Of a stretch of DNA of 64,000 nt, positions 43,654-54,919 are shown one piece after another. The notes under the pieces were generated by a model. That model was not told where the DNA came from, made no database searches, and saw only the letters and a program-made list of their open reading frames with translations. The first letter of the stretch is position 1. Each line of letters opens with the position of its first letter. The stretch comes from Paracamarosporium sp. OC-R06-R3 (lineage: Eukaryota > Ascomycota > Dothideomycetes > Pleosporales > Didymosphaeriaceae): NCBI GenBank assembly GCA_019828545.1, contig JACVRA010000057.1:188015-252014 (forward strand), read 5' to 3'. The position numbers were made by a program, and so were the translations under genes.

Positions 43654-45369
43654 CTAGCCCTCCAGCGCAAGCAATCCCTCCTTCTCGAGCCGCCAAAGGT
43701 CCCCTCCCGCTTCCATTACTGCCTTCACCGCCGCCTGGCTCAATTTTCTCCTCTTCTCCGCCGCCTCCTTCTCCCGCCTCGCTTTGGTCTTGGAACTCCC
43801 ACTCGGCGCAACACCCGTCAATATTTTCCTGCTGTCGTCCGGTGTGAAGTTGACGAATCCACCACCCAGAGATGCACCTCGAGCGGCAATATGCGAGGAA
43901 TGCTGACTGGAACCTGAGGATTTGCGGCGGGACGTGGTGCGGTTGTGGGGATGGGAAGAGTGTCGACGCCTCGTGAAGCGTGGCTGCGGCGACAAAGAGG
44001 GAGAGCGTGAGGGCGGGTTAGCAGGTCCGTGGCCAATCGGTATTCCTGGGGTTGTAGGGTAGACGGCGGCATAGGGCGGCATATCGAAGGACGAGGCTGA
44101 GTGTGACAGACCGTTTTGGCTACCGTTGAGCTCCTGTCCGAATCCCCCAAAACTGGCACTGTCGCACGAAATGCCTAGCCCAGTCACTGAGTTCGATGTT
44201 GTGCTGTATCCCATGTTCTGACTAGCTGATCGGGACTGCGAGCCATGGTAGGTAGAGGGTGTGGAGGGTTGAGTCACGGGTATTGAGTTTGGGTTTGTTC
44301 CATTGTTCCACCAACCGGTAGCCTTGGATCCAGTTTGGAAATCAGGTGAGGAGAATGAACCATATTCTACGTTGGGTGACGGTTCGGAGCCCCATGTAGC
44401 AACAGGCATTCGGTTTGACGAGGGCGGGGTTTGCAAGGCTGAAAGAGCCGCATTTGTGATGTACGCGCCAGCCATGCCGTCGTTGGAGAATTGAAATGAG
44501 CTCGTCATCCCATTTTGCGAGTTGATCTCTATTGCAGGCGATGATTGGGGTGTGAGCTGGTAGTTTGCAGACGGAATTCCCGGCGAGGATACGGCGTCGC
44601 CTGTCAGTGGAGACACGGCGATGGTGTAAGGCTGTGTTTCACGGGGAAAGAAATCGTTTGAGTGTTCGTCCTGGATGAGCTTGTTTGATGGGGGTGGAGA
44701 TTGAATGCCGTTTGGTGGCATATGAAGATTGAACGCCTCGGCCCCGGTGTCCATTTTACGGGTCCAAATGTCCTGGAAGCCTGCGCGGTAGGTTGAAGGT
44801 CGCATCATTCTGACGACAGTGCTCGAACTCGCAGATCTCTTATGGGCGGTCTTATGAACTCCGTGACGAACTGACCGGTCCGGGCTCGACCTAGCCTTTC
44901 TGCTAGGCTTCGCAACCTGCGCTTTTGGAGTGGAAGGCTGGGAGGCAGCTCGTGGGTCGGAATCATCCAATATAAACAATTCTTCAAAACCGCACAGTAT
45001 TGGATCACTCAAGCTAGCCTTGCCATCACTTTGAGGGTAAACAGAAGAAGAGTTATTGTCGATGAGGGGCGAGGCTACGTTTTGTTCCTCAAGTGGTTGG
45101 ACAGCCTTATGCCAAGCGACATCCTCGTTCGAAGTATCCCAATTGGGCAAGGTGGTGGTGTCGCACGGGTCGCCTCCGTTCGAGCAAGGCTCCTCAAAGA
45201 GATACGAAAGATCCTCGGAGCTGGACGGGCCCGTGGTAGCATTGCTGTACTGCTGAAACAAGCCTGTCTCAACGGTTTGGTCAAATAGTTGATCTAGGTC
45301 GATAGCCTCGATCTCTTTGTCGATGTTCGTCCGCATTGGGAAGCTGGTTTGCGCGAGTAGGGAGGTCAT
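43654..45369 (-). CDS. wetA: Developmental regulator WetA (conidium maturation)
   Basis: A 571-residue nuclear regulator of conidial wall completion and spore maturation, last in the BrlA-AbaA-WetA cascade defined in Aspergillus. The conserved C-terminal WetA block is unmistakable: FVNFTPDDSRKILTGVAPSG, SSKTKARREKEAAEKRRKLS and QAAVKAVMEAGGDLWRLEKE, forming a basic, DNA-binding-type helix region. The rest is Ser/Pro/Asn-rich with an N-terminal EIEAIDLDQLFDQTVETG and an IWTRKMDTGAEAFNLHMPP block. It is intronless. The open frame runs to 45537 but starts with TTG, so the ATG at 45369 is used. Another Met lies 11 codons further on. The upstream region carries several AbaA-type sites, fitting the known regulation. 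Confidence 0.92.
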   Translation of the reverse strand: MTSLLAQTSFPMRTNIDKEIEAIDLDQLFDQTVETGLFQQYSNATTGPSSSEDLSYLFEEPCSNGGDPCDTTTLPNWDTSNEDVAWHKAVQPLEEQNVASPLIDNNSSSVYPQSDGKASLSDPILCGFEELFILDDSDPRAASQPSTPKAQVAKPSRKARSSPDRSVRHGVHKTAHKRSASSSTVVRMMRPSTYRAGFQDIWTRKMDTGAEAFNLHMPPNGIQSPPPSNKLIQDEHSNDFFPRETQPYTIAVSPLTGDAVSSPGIPSANYQLTPQSSPAIEINSQNGMTSSFQFSNDGMAGAYITNAALSALQTPPSSNRMPVATWGSEPSPNVEYGSFSSPDFQTGSKATGWWNNGTNPNSIPVTQPSTPSTYHGSQSRSASQNMGYSTTSNSVTGLGISCDSASFGGFGQELNGSQNGLSHSASSFDMPPYAAVYPTTPGIPIGHGPANPPSRSPSLSPQPRFTRRRHSSHPHNRTTSRRKSSGSSQHSSHIAARGASLGGGFVNFTPDDSRKILTGVAPSGSSKTKARREKEAAEKRRKLSQAAVKAVMEAGGDLWRLEKEGLLALEG

Positions 45370-46731
45370 GAAGGTGCTGACTTTCACGTGTGCTGCGATT
45401 CCCAGGTTACTGGGAAGTGTGCGCGAAGCAAGTTTTCCGCGAGGGAGGCGGAAATAGAGTGCGAAAATGTGGCAATTGTACCTTGCAGAGGGCTGCAGCA
45501 ATATCTGGGACGAACGCACCAATGGTACGAAAAGCAAACATGGTAAACAAATAGACGAACAAACCTATACTCGATATATACTGCTGCGCGTCGGTGCGAT
45601 GAGGTTCCTGCCAGCCTCATCGATTGCTGGAATGCGAAATGCTATACTTAGCGATTGAGCGAGGAATGGATGTTGACATAAGCCAGAACCTGGTGACGAC
45701 AGGCGGTTTGGCTATTTTGCATGGTTCGTCTACAGTCCAAACGGTCGGCTAGACCTGCGGGAGGCTGGGAATAGTGCAAGTGTGGCGATAGTGGGCGAGC
45801 ATGCCGCAAACAGCCATTTGGCGGGTCTCCACGTTGCATTCCAGGGCCCAACCGCCTGGCACTTAACAACCGCGGGGCACATCACAGCAAAATTCTCTTG
45901 TTGGGAAGCTCTCTGATCGCTCGCTGAAGGCAGCAGTGACAGGCAGCTTGTGGTCTCTGATGGACTTCCATACGGCAACATGTAGTGTGGGCGCACTGGT
46001 TACCTCTTGCAATATCTCTTCTAAACGCATACCGCTCCTATCGAATGCCGAAAGTCGATGTGGTTGGCAAGCTTCCGGCTCTGCTGTTCCAGCTGAACGG
46101 AATGAAATGGTGGCAGGCCGCAAACAGACGAGTGCCCAAGCGACTGGCCGGCAATACATAGAAACGAGACGGTGGAAATTAGAGACTATGACTCAAACGA
46201 ACAGTAATCAAAGTAACGATGCAAAACTTGCGTGATGTGAGGTCCGTGGAAGTGGGTGAAAGGCACTGTTACAACGGGTGAGACTAGCTCAGCGGGTCCT
46301 CGAGGGTCGAAGTTATGATGTCGAATGAGACGAATCACTGTCATGTGCGTCGTCCGGTAGCGCTTGCCATGGTTAGCGTATGGTTCTGACAGGATTGCAT
46401 TCCCGAATATGGTTCGACAACTGATGTCGCGGCAACGTCCGGTGAGAAGAGGGAGATAGTCGCTCGATAGGAGGTTGGAGATGAATGTAGCCGTTGAGCG
46501 CATAGGCCATGCCTGCTCCGTATCTTCGCGACTGCTCCGGACAATGCAATCACGACTCCCAGAGGTCTGGCGGGCGGCATCAACTCCACGAGGTACACGA
46601 GCTCACGACGCACAGCAGCATCCGCGCATAGCATTCTGGGTCTTCCCATCCATCCTGTTTCTTGTTATTTTTTGACCATTCAGTAGCACCGCATCGTACC
46701 GAGCATAATTTAGCATCCGTATACCAGCGCA
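45370..46731. promoter_or_regulatory. wetA upstream region with AbaA/BrlA-type sites
   Basis: This 1.36 kb region separates wetA (leftward) from the TMEM234-like gene (rightward). CATTCY, the AbaA element known from Aspergillus, appears six times on either strand: 45629-45634, 45663-45668, 45837-45842, 46099-46104, 46398-46403 and 46632-46637. About 1.3 are expected by chance for equal base use. BrlA-type MRAGGGR matches include 45440-45446 and one near 46446. No protein-coding gene is supported here. Confidence 0.5.
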
Positions 46732-47376
46732 ATGGATCCCGACACGCCCACCGCCACGCCCGTCCCGCAACCCTCCCTCTTCCGCTGGATCCTGGGTTTC
46801 CTTATGGTAGGAGCCTGCTGGGGTCTGACAACGCCCTTCATGCGCCGTGCAGCTATGAACTATACGCCTCCAGCGCGGCCATCGCTCGCAGACCCGAATA
46901 ATTCATGGCTGAAGAAGAAGGTCCTGGGGATATGGTATGCGGTAATTGGGGTGCTGAGTCGGCCGGCCTACGCAGTACCGTTCTTGTTGAATGTCACGGG
47001 GAGTATTTGGTTCTTTATATTGATCGGGCAAGCTGGTAGGACAAGAACAGAGACGAGAATTTGAAAGGCGCTAACGAGGACAGAATTGAGTCTTACCGTG
47101 CCAATTACGAATTCGTTAGCATTTTTGTTTACAGTGCTAGGAGAGTGGTGGGCGGAGAAGAAGATAATAAGCAGAGGTGAGTTTCGTCGCACTGTACTTG
47201 AAGCAAACTTGGGCAGGTATGGTGGGACGAATCGCCGGCTACACATTTCAAATAACGTGCAGCCTCATGCAACTGAACCAGCTCTGTAAAGCTTCAACTA
47301 ACAACGAATAGATACATGGATAGGCATGGCCTTCGTGCTCGCCGGTATAGCATTATGTGTACAAAGCAAGTCATAG
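46732..47376 (+). CDS. TMEM234-like small multispanning membrane protein
   Basis: A 153-residue membrane protein from three exons (46732-47035, 47084-47176, 47312-47376), introns 48 and 135 bases, all phase 1. Helix 1 contains LGFLMVGACWGLTTPFMRRA, a TMEM234 hallmark. Then come RPAYAVPFLLNVTGSIWFF, ELSLTVPITNSLAFLFTVLG|EWW and a last helix, IGMAFVLAGIALCVQSKS. The family is related to small EamA/DMT-type transporters and has no settled function. The 3' end is only 33 bases from that of the dioxygenase gene on the other strand, so the transcripts probably overlap. Confidence 0.87.
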
Positions 47377-47409
47377 TTCCAACAGCAATACCATCTCCAT
47401 CGCAATGCA

Positions 47410-48384
47410 CTACGGTGCATACAACCTCGAGAACCCCTTCTCCGGCGGCTGTAGCCAGTTTCTCTTATCATACGTCTCATCTCCCTCGATCACATGGAAC
47501 GTATATATGAACCGACTCTTATCACTGCTATTCTTCTCACTTCGATGCAGAATATTACCGTGTATCAGCACCAGCGTCCCCGCCTTAACCTCGCCCATCG
47601 TATACTCCTCTTCGCTGTCCGTCGTACCATTCTGCCCTTGCTGCAAAGCTGTAGGGAATTGCGCGCCCTCGTTATCGATGAAGCCCGTTCCTTCAGCGCC
47701 ATCGTCCTTCCCTGTCCGTACAAACCGCTTCGTCACAGGTGCTCGCTTATGGCTGCCCGCTGCAAAGCTTAGGCATCCGTTCTCTGCCGTCGCATCTTCC
47801 AGAGCGTACCACCAGCCGACCGCGCTCGGCGGATCTGTATACAGGAAGGTGCTGTCCTGGTGTGGGCGGACTTCTGCGCCTATCTGTGGCTGTTTACAGA
47901 TCACCATTGACTGCAGGCATTGCGGGTCACGGAAGCCAAGGGAACGCGCGATGGCAGCATTGCGGGGAGAAAGGGAGATACTTCGAAAAGAAGGCGAGAG
48001 CTCGTGCAAGTAATGGCCAATTTTGTTGATTGCGCGTTGTTTAGGTTTGGTAAGGTTACCGGCTTTATCGAAGGCCTCTACACATGGTTAGACTTGTGTG
48101 TACAAAAGGGTGTGGTCACGTATACCTTCTTCAAAAAAGAACCGTACCTTATCGCCAGATTCAAGGAAGTAGCTGTCGCCAACATGTCCTTCGCCATCGT
48201 CGCCTCCAGTGGCGAACTTCGTCATGGGGTGCTCTTCTAATGGGAATTCATCCAACATCTTGTTCGTATCTTGCAGCAGCGTCTTGACTGTGTCTTGGGG
48301 CAGCGCATCAGGAATGAGCAGGTAGCCATTGTCATTGAAGAATGCGAGCTGTTCGGGCGTGAGTCCTTCAGCGTGTGCAGCCAT
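47410..48384 (-). CDS. Phytanoyl-CoA dioxygenase (PhyH)-like protein
   Basis: A 308-residue Fe(II)/2-oxoglutarate-dependent oxygenase-fold protein from exon 1 (48126-48384) and exon 2 (47410-48077), with a 48-base intron (TCTAACCATG branch). It opens with the family's GLTPEQLAFFNDNGYLLIPD, then has GDSYFLESGDKVRFFFEE. The iron ligands fit H159-x-D161 in RPHQDSTF and H264 in HGNILHRSEKN, with R275 placed to bind 2-oxoglutarate. The region GWWYALEDATAENGCLSFAAG is typical of the family. All metal residues are present, so an active hydroxylase is likely; substrate is unknown. The frame extends past 48384 without an ATG, so this start is used. Confidence 0.9.
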
Positions 48385-49363
48385 TGTGTAGGTGTTGGGT
48401 CTATGGGACGTGATGCAGGAGCGGGATGATTGAAGATGCAGATTTGAAGTACGTCTCACGCGATACGGCCCGGATTTGGGCGTCGGAGTTGGCCGTAGTG
48501 CTGCTTGTAAACGAGGCAGCAAGTGGGATGAGGTCGGTTTTCCCCGCCCCCGCTTTGCCTCGGCTTGTCGCGTTCGTGCTCATGAGTACCCAACCCTTTT
48601 TTATTGAAGCTCGAAGTTGATATGATGTTTTCAAAGGCCGTGCACTTGCGAAGCGAACTTCCTCTCGTCTGATAACCGGTGCGGTCAAGATAATTATGAA
48701 CCACAGATATGCGCCACGCAGACATATCGAAGACGTGCAGAAAAACTCTGCTGCAACTCGACATACGGGTTTGGATCATCGTGCTGATTTTCTAGAAAGG
48801 TACACTCAGCACTTTGACGCCTGAGCAAGTCAAAGATCGACGTGACAGTGATTTACACCAAAGCGTACAGCCATGTTTGTTAGACGAAGTATGAAACTGG
48901 TCGTTTCTCTGGAAGCACAGATACTAGTACTTGTAATTTCGTATAGGTTATCCACTCCTATACCCTAAGAAGAAGCGGACAATATGTTGGGGACTTAGCA
49001 ACTTGCTGTTCCTCCTTCTTGGCCGTCTGCATTTCCCAACGGGGTGTAGATCGACTAAGACTCAGCCCCAGAGCCTCAGCCCTGCGGCTTCAAAACATGG
49101 AACGGAGATGACAACTGACGTTCTCGCCCCATTAGATGTATGTTTAACGGGTCGCAGCGAGGCTGAACAAGGTGCTTGGCTACCATGACTCCTGGCATTA
49201 CGTCTGTTCCAACCACAGCGGTGGGCCTCACATTGTTTTTGCCATATTCAGCTGCATCGCACAGAGGGCATCATGGCGCACCATGAAGGGAGGTCATGTA
49301 TAAAAACGAGCACATTGGACCGTCGTCTTCGTTCGGCACCGATATCAGCAACTCTCACTAAAC
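48385..49363. promoter_or_regulatory. Divergent promoter, PhyH/secreted hydrolase
   Basis: A 979-base divergent intergenic region. TATAAAAA at 49299-49306, about 58 bases before the hydrolase ATG, is a good TATA candidate. Nothing else was recognised. Confidence 0.5.
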
Positions 49364-51169
49364 ATGCCATCCAAACCTTTCATGTGGAGCACAACGCTCG
49401 CTATTACTTTCTCAAGTTTAGCTTCAGCTCTACCGTACAGTACAAGCAACGCATCAGATCCGACATTGAAATGGGCACCATGCGACCTCGACTTCCCGAA
49501 AAGCACGAAGGACAAAATTGCCGGCCCCATTGACTGTGCCACTCTCGAAGTACCGCTCGACTATACGGATATCTCATCCAGCAAGACGCTCAAGTTGCAA
49601 CTGATCAAACAGTCCGCAACGAAGGAACCATTTAAGGGCACCATCATCTTCAACCCAGGAGGTCCAGGTGTGTCGGGTGTTCAGGAAGTTGCCGAGAAGG
49701 GTCATGTATATCGGGATGAAGTCTTCAACGGACAGTATAATATCGTCGGTTTCGATACCCGGTGAGTTATAGAAGTATTCCACCCATGGAATATCCTATC
49801 TAAAGATGTACAGTGGCACTGGACGTACAATTCCCTTCTTCTGCGACCCTACCAAAGGCTCAAACACAACAAGTAATTTCACATCAAATGCACACCCAAT
49901 TCAAAACAATGACACTACGTTTCCCTCTATCGACATGTGGGATTTCTACAAGACCAAGGCCTGGGATGATGCAAAATGGTTCATTAGCTCATGCGTGAAT
50001 ACTGAAGGCATTGACGACATCGGCCGTTTCTTGGGCACTCCTGCTGTCGTCCGCGATATGGTCCGCATCGTCGACGCGTTGGATGAAGATGGTCTGTTAC
50101 GATACTGGGGCCGCTCCTATAGCACTGTGCTCGGACAAACATTCGCTGCGATGTTTCCTGATCGCATCGACCGCATGCTGCTGGATAGTAACGTGCGAGC
50201 CAAGGACTACTATGAGGGGTCGTGGTTGACTGCGACCTACGGGACGGAAAAATCGCTGGAAAATTGGCTCCAGAATTGCATCGATGCAGGACCTGAGCTA
50301 TGTCCGGGCATTGCGAACTTTACTGGGCCAGACACCAAGGTGAAGGACATCATGGATGGGCTAACCGAAGCGTTCCAAGAACTCGAAGAGAATCCTATCA
50401 TGCTCCCTGAGAACGGCGCTGGAAACCCAGGATTCTCCTGGTTTCGACCGGGCGTCTTCCCACTGTCAATGGCGGCGAAATACAAAATTTTGCAGTTGCT
50501 CTACCGACCTGATCAAGTTGCGACGCTCTACTCTGTCCTCACCAACATCTTAACCAAAGATTGGAAAACCTGGATCGACCCTTTGCCCGCAAACCTGACG
50601 GTTTCCGCAGATGCTGAAATCCCCTGGCAGCTCGGGCTCCACAACCTTCACGGTATCGCCTGTGGGGACTCGACATTCCGCGCTAGAAACCCAGAAGACA
50701 TTTATTCTATGATCAAAGCACAGTCTACGCAGGGCACTTTCGCCGATACCTTCGCGCACCAGTTCTGGTCGTGCTCGCAGTGGCCATACAAGGCAACAGA
50801 GCAGTTTGAGGGTAAGCTCGAGAACGTCAACACGAGCTACCCCATCCTCTTCGTGAACAGTGATTCTGATCCGATTACGCCTATTGAAAGAGCATGGGAG
50901 GTTTCAGCGGGCTTCCAAGGATCGGTACTTTTGACACACAAGGGTCACGGTGTAAGTGAATCATCGATTGTTATGACATTGTGAAATGACAGCTGATTTA
51001 ATCACAGCATGGCTTCATGAACCATCCTTCCAATTGCACCATTGAAGCCGTCCGAAAGTACTTTTTTGACGGAACGCTGCCCGAGCATGGCACTGAGTGC
51101 GAACCTAATGAAGGTCTTTTCGAGTATGCTGCGACGCTTGAAGGGCAAGGAAGTAGCAGCGGTGATTAA
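49364..51169 (+). CDS. Secreted TAP-like alpha/beta-hydrolase (peptidase family)
   Basis: A 565-residue secreted alpha/beta-hydrolase resembling tripeptidyl-aminopeptidase-like enzymes. Exons are 49364-49761, 49814-50951 and 51008-51169; introns 52 and 56 bases, phases exact. A signal peptide (MWSTTLAITFSSLASALP) is followed by CATLEVPLDYTD, the oxyanion motif FNPGGPGVSG and YNIVGFDTRGTGRT. The nucleophile elbow is YWGRSYSTVLGQTFA, with S234; the usual Gly after Tyr is Ser here. The acid and base lie in FVNSDSDPITP and in the C-terminal TAP block, GHG|HGFMNHPSNCT. Several N-glycosylation sequons fit secretion. The gene sits after a TATA box. Substrate class (peptide or ester) is uncertain. 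Confidence 0.88.
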
Positions 51170-52274
51170 TGGCAGTAGTGATCATGGTTGTGTACGATAT
51201 TGAAGAGACGATGCAGATAGATACTCAATTTGCTTAATGGGACAAGTTTTTACTGCTGCTTTGAGCGACTCACAGTCTACCGTTTGCATAATGTTTCATC
51301 CACACCAAGTCAAGTCTAAATGACTTCTCTTAATCTTTTCAAACAGTCCTTACTTCACACAAGTCACATCGCAATTGTTCTGTTCCCTGCCCTTCCAACG
51401 GGAACACATCGCCTCGCCTTTTTACATGTGCTAGTATCTAAATTGGTCACTTAAAAATCCAGCTGTACAATGTCATGATGCGACTCTCACGGTATTAGCT
51501 AGAAAGACTCCTTTCTTTTCGACATCTAATTTAATATTGCTTAGAACGAGTTACCGTGTCGAACGTCGAGCATACTGAACTATCAACCCCCGAAATAGAT
51601 ATAGCGTACGTCGTCAAGGACCGGCAGTTACAGTTCGATAGTTCATAACAATTCAATGACACTGAAGCACTGATGTTCTAATGTAAACAAGAATTTTGCA
51701 ATAGCCATGTCTATACTTGTTGCGGTAGCTGAACGTTAGGTTGACGATGATAATGCTTGTGGAGCACACGGTTGAATTGTGGATTGCTAGAGCTCTTAGA
51801 ACATTGCCCGGAGCACAAGAGGATCGGCATGACATTCTATCATAGTCTTCAGAGAAAATTATGTGGAAAGTGTTCTGCTTTCTCAGAAAGCTTTATGGGG
51901 TGGTTTTCATTTCGATTGCGTTGCATTCTTCGCGCCCCTTCTCCCAGTATAACACGAATGAGCGACTAATGTGGGATGAGTGATGAGGGTCTGAGGTAGC
52001 TGCATGGAGATTTTCACGCTTTCCTGGTAGATCGGGCTGCTGAACGTGACGTATATCTATGAAAAGTCTTCGATGGGATTTATTTCTATCATTGACTTAG
52101 CATTACCTGCTCAGTCTATTCCAATAGATACGGTATATTATTAACTTTATAGCTTGTGCATATGCAATCCAATTCTAGTATAACATCATGACGGAAGAGA
52201 GGTTAGAAAGGCCGCATCTCTTTCAATTACTCCTATGATATCGCAATAAATGCCACAAGATCTCACTCTTATGT
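51170..52274. other. Intergenic, AT-rich, no gene seen
   Basis: A 1.1 kb gap between convergent genes, AT-rich and without supported coding sequence. Confidence 0.5.
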
Positions 52275-54919
52275 CTACCACGGCTTAGAGAAAGCCGTCA
52301 CCGTTCTGTAAGCAGTCTGTAGCTTCCTCAAACGGTCACAGAACTGCTGATCTGCCGCCGACTTCTTCGCCCGGCTCTGGCAGTGCGCATCGTCAAGGTC
52401 ATTTACATACTTGTCCATAACCTTCTTGTGTTTCGCCGTTGCGTCCGTCCACTTCGTGTCCATGTACGTGTTCCACTCGTTCAACAGATTCTGCTTCTTC
52501 CAGGGCGTGAATGAGGTCGTCGTGGTTGAGACAGCGCCGGTGACAGGGTCTGTGGTTGTCGTGGTTGTGGATCTAGTGTGCGTCTCCATGTCCTAGTGGA
52601 AATTGTCAGCTATCAATCGCGAGAGACAGTGTACCAAGATATCGAGCATTTTGATTTAGCTCAGAATTCGCAATTCAATGTCGAGATTGGTACAACAGGT
52701 CACTTACCTTGTCAAGTTGGTCAATGATGGCGCCCATGCGCTCCTTTTGGTCTTTGAAGATCTTGATGACCTTTGGGTCGACGAGGTAGGTACGTGCACC
52801 GAGTAGAAGACGCATGCGCTCGAGTACCTTCTCTCTCTTCGTATTGACGTAGCCATTCATCGTCTTCTCAGTCCAAACGTAGGGAATCGAGTCGGTAAAC
52901 AGCTGCAAATCTTGATCAGTACGGATGGCTACGAATATGGAACATAATACGACCTACATTTGCCTTCGCGCGCTGGTTGATGTTATTCTGAAGCCTGATC
53001 ATCTCGGTCTTCCAGTTCTTGTTGCTAGGGTACGCGGCGGCGATGTGCTTCCACGGAGTCATGGCAGTGCTGCCGTTCACTGCGAACTCTTGTCCCGCAT
53101 CAAGGTTCCAAGATTCGATCCAATAGGTGCAAAAGTCAGTTTTAGTGCCTGCCGGCTGGTTGGGATCCGGGTGGTCATAGTTCTGACCGCCCTTGGCCTG
53201 CAGCTTTGCGAAGAAGTCAGTGACGATTTGCCACTCCATCACATGCTCGCTGTCATAATCGTTACCAGCGATCTTCGTCTTCCCATCTAGCCAATCGTAG
53301 TCACACTTGTCATTCTGCTTCTTGTATCCCCAGGAGTCGACGTTATCGTCCAGGTCGCCATTACTGGGGTAGTCGTCTGAAGCTAGTGCCCAGTCTTTGT
53401 AGTTAGTACTTGCTGAACACGGCTTTCCACTCTTGACTGAACGCTTCTGTAGTCTGTGTAGACTGCGTGGGCTACGATGACCATCGATTCCACGAAGCTT
53501 AAGAAGATTGGTAAGATCCGTCACGGCATCGACAGCATCGTCAATCATGGCTGCATCACCTCCGGGTTCGGGATTGGTGATTTGGCAAGGTGTTGTGGGT
53601 TCGCAGGAGCCGGCAGTTTGGGTACCAGACGCGCAGGATTCGGTGGATGATGAGGAAGAAGTCGTAGCGGTGCCGCTTGTCGCCGATGGGTCTACGCTGG
53701 ATGTAATAGAAGGATCTACGCTGTTTGTAGCTGATGGGTCGATCGAGGGTGTAGCAGTAGGGTCGAGACTTGCAGTAGGATCAACGCTGGCAGTAGGATC
53801 AACNNNNNNNNNNNNNNNNNNNNNNNNNNNNNNNNNNNNNNNNNNNNNNNNNNNNNNNNNNNNNNNNNNNNNNNNNACGCTGGCAGTAGGATCAACGCTG
53901 GCAGTAGGTTGCTCTGCATCTGTCGAAACTGGTGGAGCGTCTGTCGATTCGGGCGGAGCGTCCGTTGATGCAGGTGGGGCAGCATCGGACGTAGCGGGCG
54001 GCGCCTCAGCAGACGTAGGGTCCGCATTTGGCGCACTCGTGGCTGGGTCAGGTTCTTTTGTAATCGGATCATCGGGGCTCTTCGACTTCGGCTTGTCCGG
54101 TACTGAGTCAACCTTCTTGCAGTCTGCCTTGTTCTTCTTCTTGCACCCAATACTAGTACCATAAGAGTCGGGAGATGTTAAAAGGACGTCAAAGATGCTG
54201 TTAGGCCAGTTCGGATCTTCGATACCGCAGGCCTGGCCGACCCAGTTACCCATAGAATCGGCGACATCGAGAGCGTTTTCGGTAAACGACTTGACAGCTT
54301 GGACACCTCTGGCTGCTGCAGTGGCTTCCGCACCTCCCGGGATCAGGTCAATACCAATCTCAACAACGGATACCTATGAGTAGGAGAATAAGGTTAGTGC
54401 AATTCGGGTGCGTATGTACTCGGAAACTTAAAACAATCGAGTGGCTCCTGAAGTTTGGATGACCATAATCTGCAATGGAATCACCATAACACGACTTACC
54501 ATAGCTGTCATGAAAACACCGCAAATAATCTCATCGAGGTGGCTCAGTCCCTCGATGACAACATCTAAAATCGCAGTCGCGATCCCCTCAACGTCGGGAT
54601 TGTCGCATTTGCACCTGCACGGAACGTAGACATCGCCTGAGTCATCTTTGCCAATGGTACTTTGATCTATGCCGTCGGGTAGGTCGAATTCCTTGTACGG
54701 TGTGTGGTCACACTCAGAGTATCCATGTCCTCCGTTGTTTTCGCAGTATTTGACGCACGTCTCGGCTAGTGACTTCCACGCACCCGGCTTCTCATAAAAG
54801 TACGCGCAAATACCCTGTTCTGTCCACGAGGCGGTGACTTCAGAATCCGAGTTCTGGGCGAAGGTTGTAGTAGATAGGAGACTGCTGCTGAGCAGCAGCA
54901 GCGAAGCTGCGTATCTCAT
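52275..54919 (-). CDS. Secreted Cys-rich protein with VDPTAS repeat tract
   Basis: A predicted secreted protein of about 782 residues, from four exons (54500-54919, 52958-54373, 52708-52902, 52275-52592), all phase 0. A signal peptide (MRYAASLLLLSSSLLSTTTF) precedes a domain with nine cysteines (GICAYFYEKPG, CVKYCENNGGHGYSEC, PCRCKCDNPD). After a Pro/Ser/Thr/Asp-rich linker comes a VDPTAS hexapeptide tract (about residues 289-365) containing undetermined bases. A Kex2-type KR (LQKRSVKSG, about 448) precedes a C-terminal domain with YDSEHVMEWQIVTDFF near residue 515. That motif recalls uncharacterised C-terminal domains of some secreted fungal proteins, including killer-toxin-like chitinases; this is from memory. 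The last two exons encode charged helices. A TATA-like TTTATAA lies about 70 bases upstream. Function unknown; a wall, host or competitor interaction is speculation. Confidence 0.8.
53690..53925 (-). repeat. 18-base coding repeat (VDPTAS) tract
   Basis: In-frame tandem units encode VDPTAS and variants (LDPTAT, IDPSAT, VDPSIT) toward the C-terminal side. The nearly identical 18-base units cluster next to the undetermined bases, and more diverged units lie outside, as expected of a recently expanding minisatellite. Confidence 0.85.
53804..53876. other. Run of 73 undetermined bases (N)
   Basis: An assembly gap or masked stretch inside the VDPTAS repeat. The flanking repeat copies are offset by 75 bases: this keeps the frame but is not a whole number of 18-base units. 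Confidence 0.95.
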
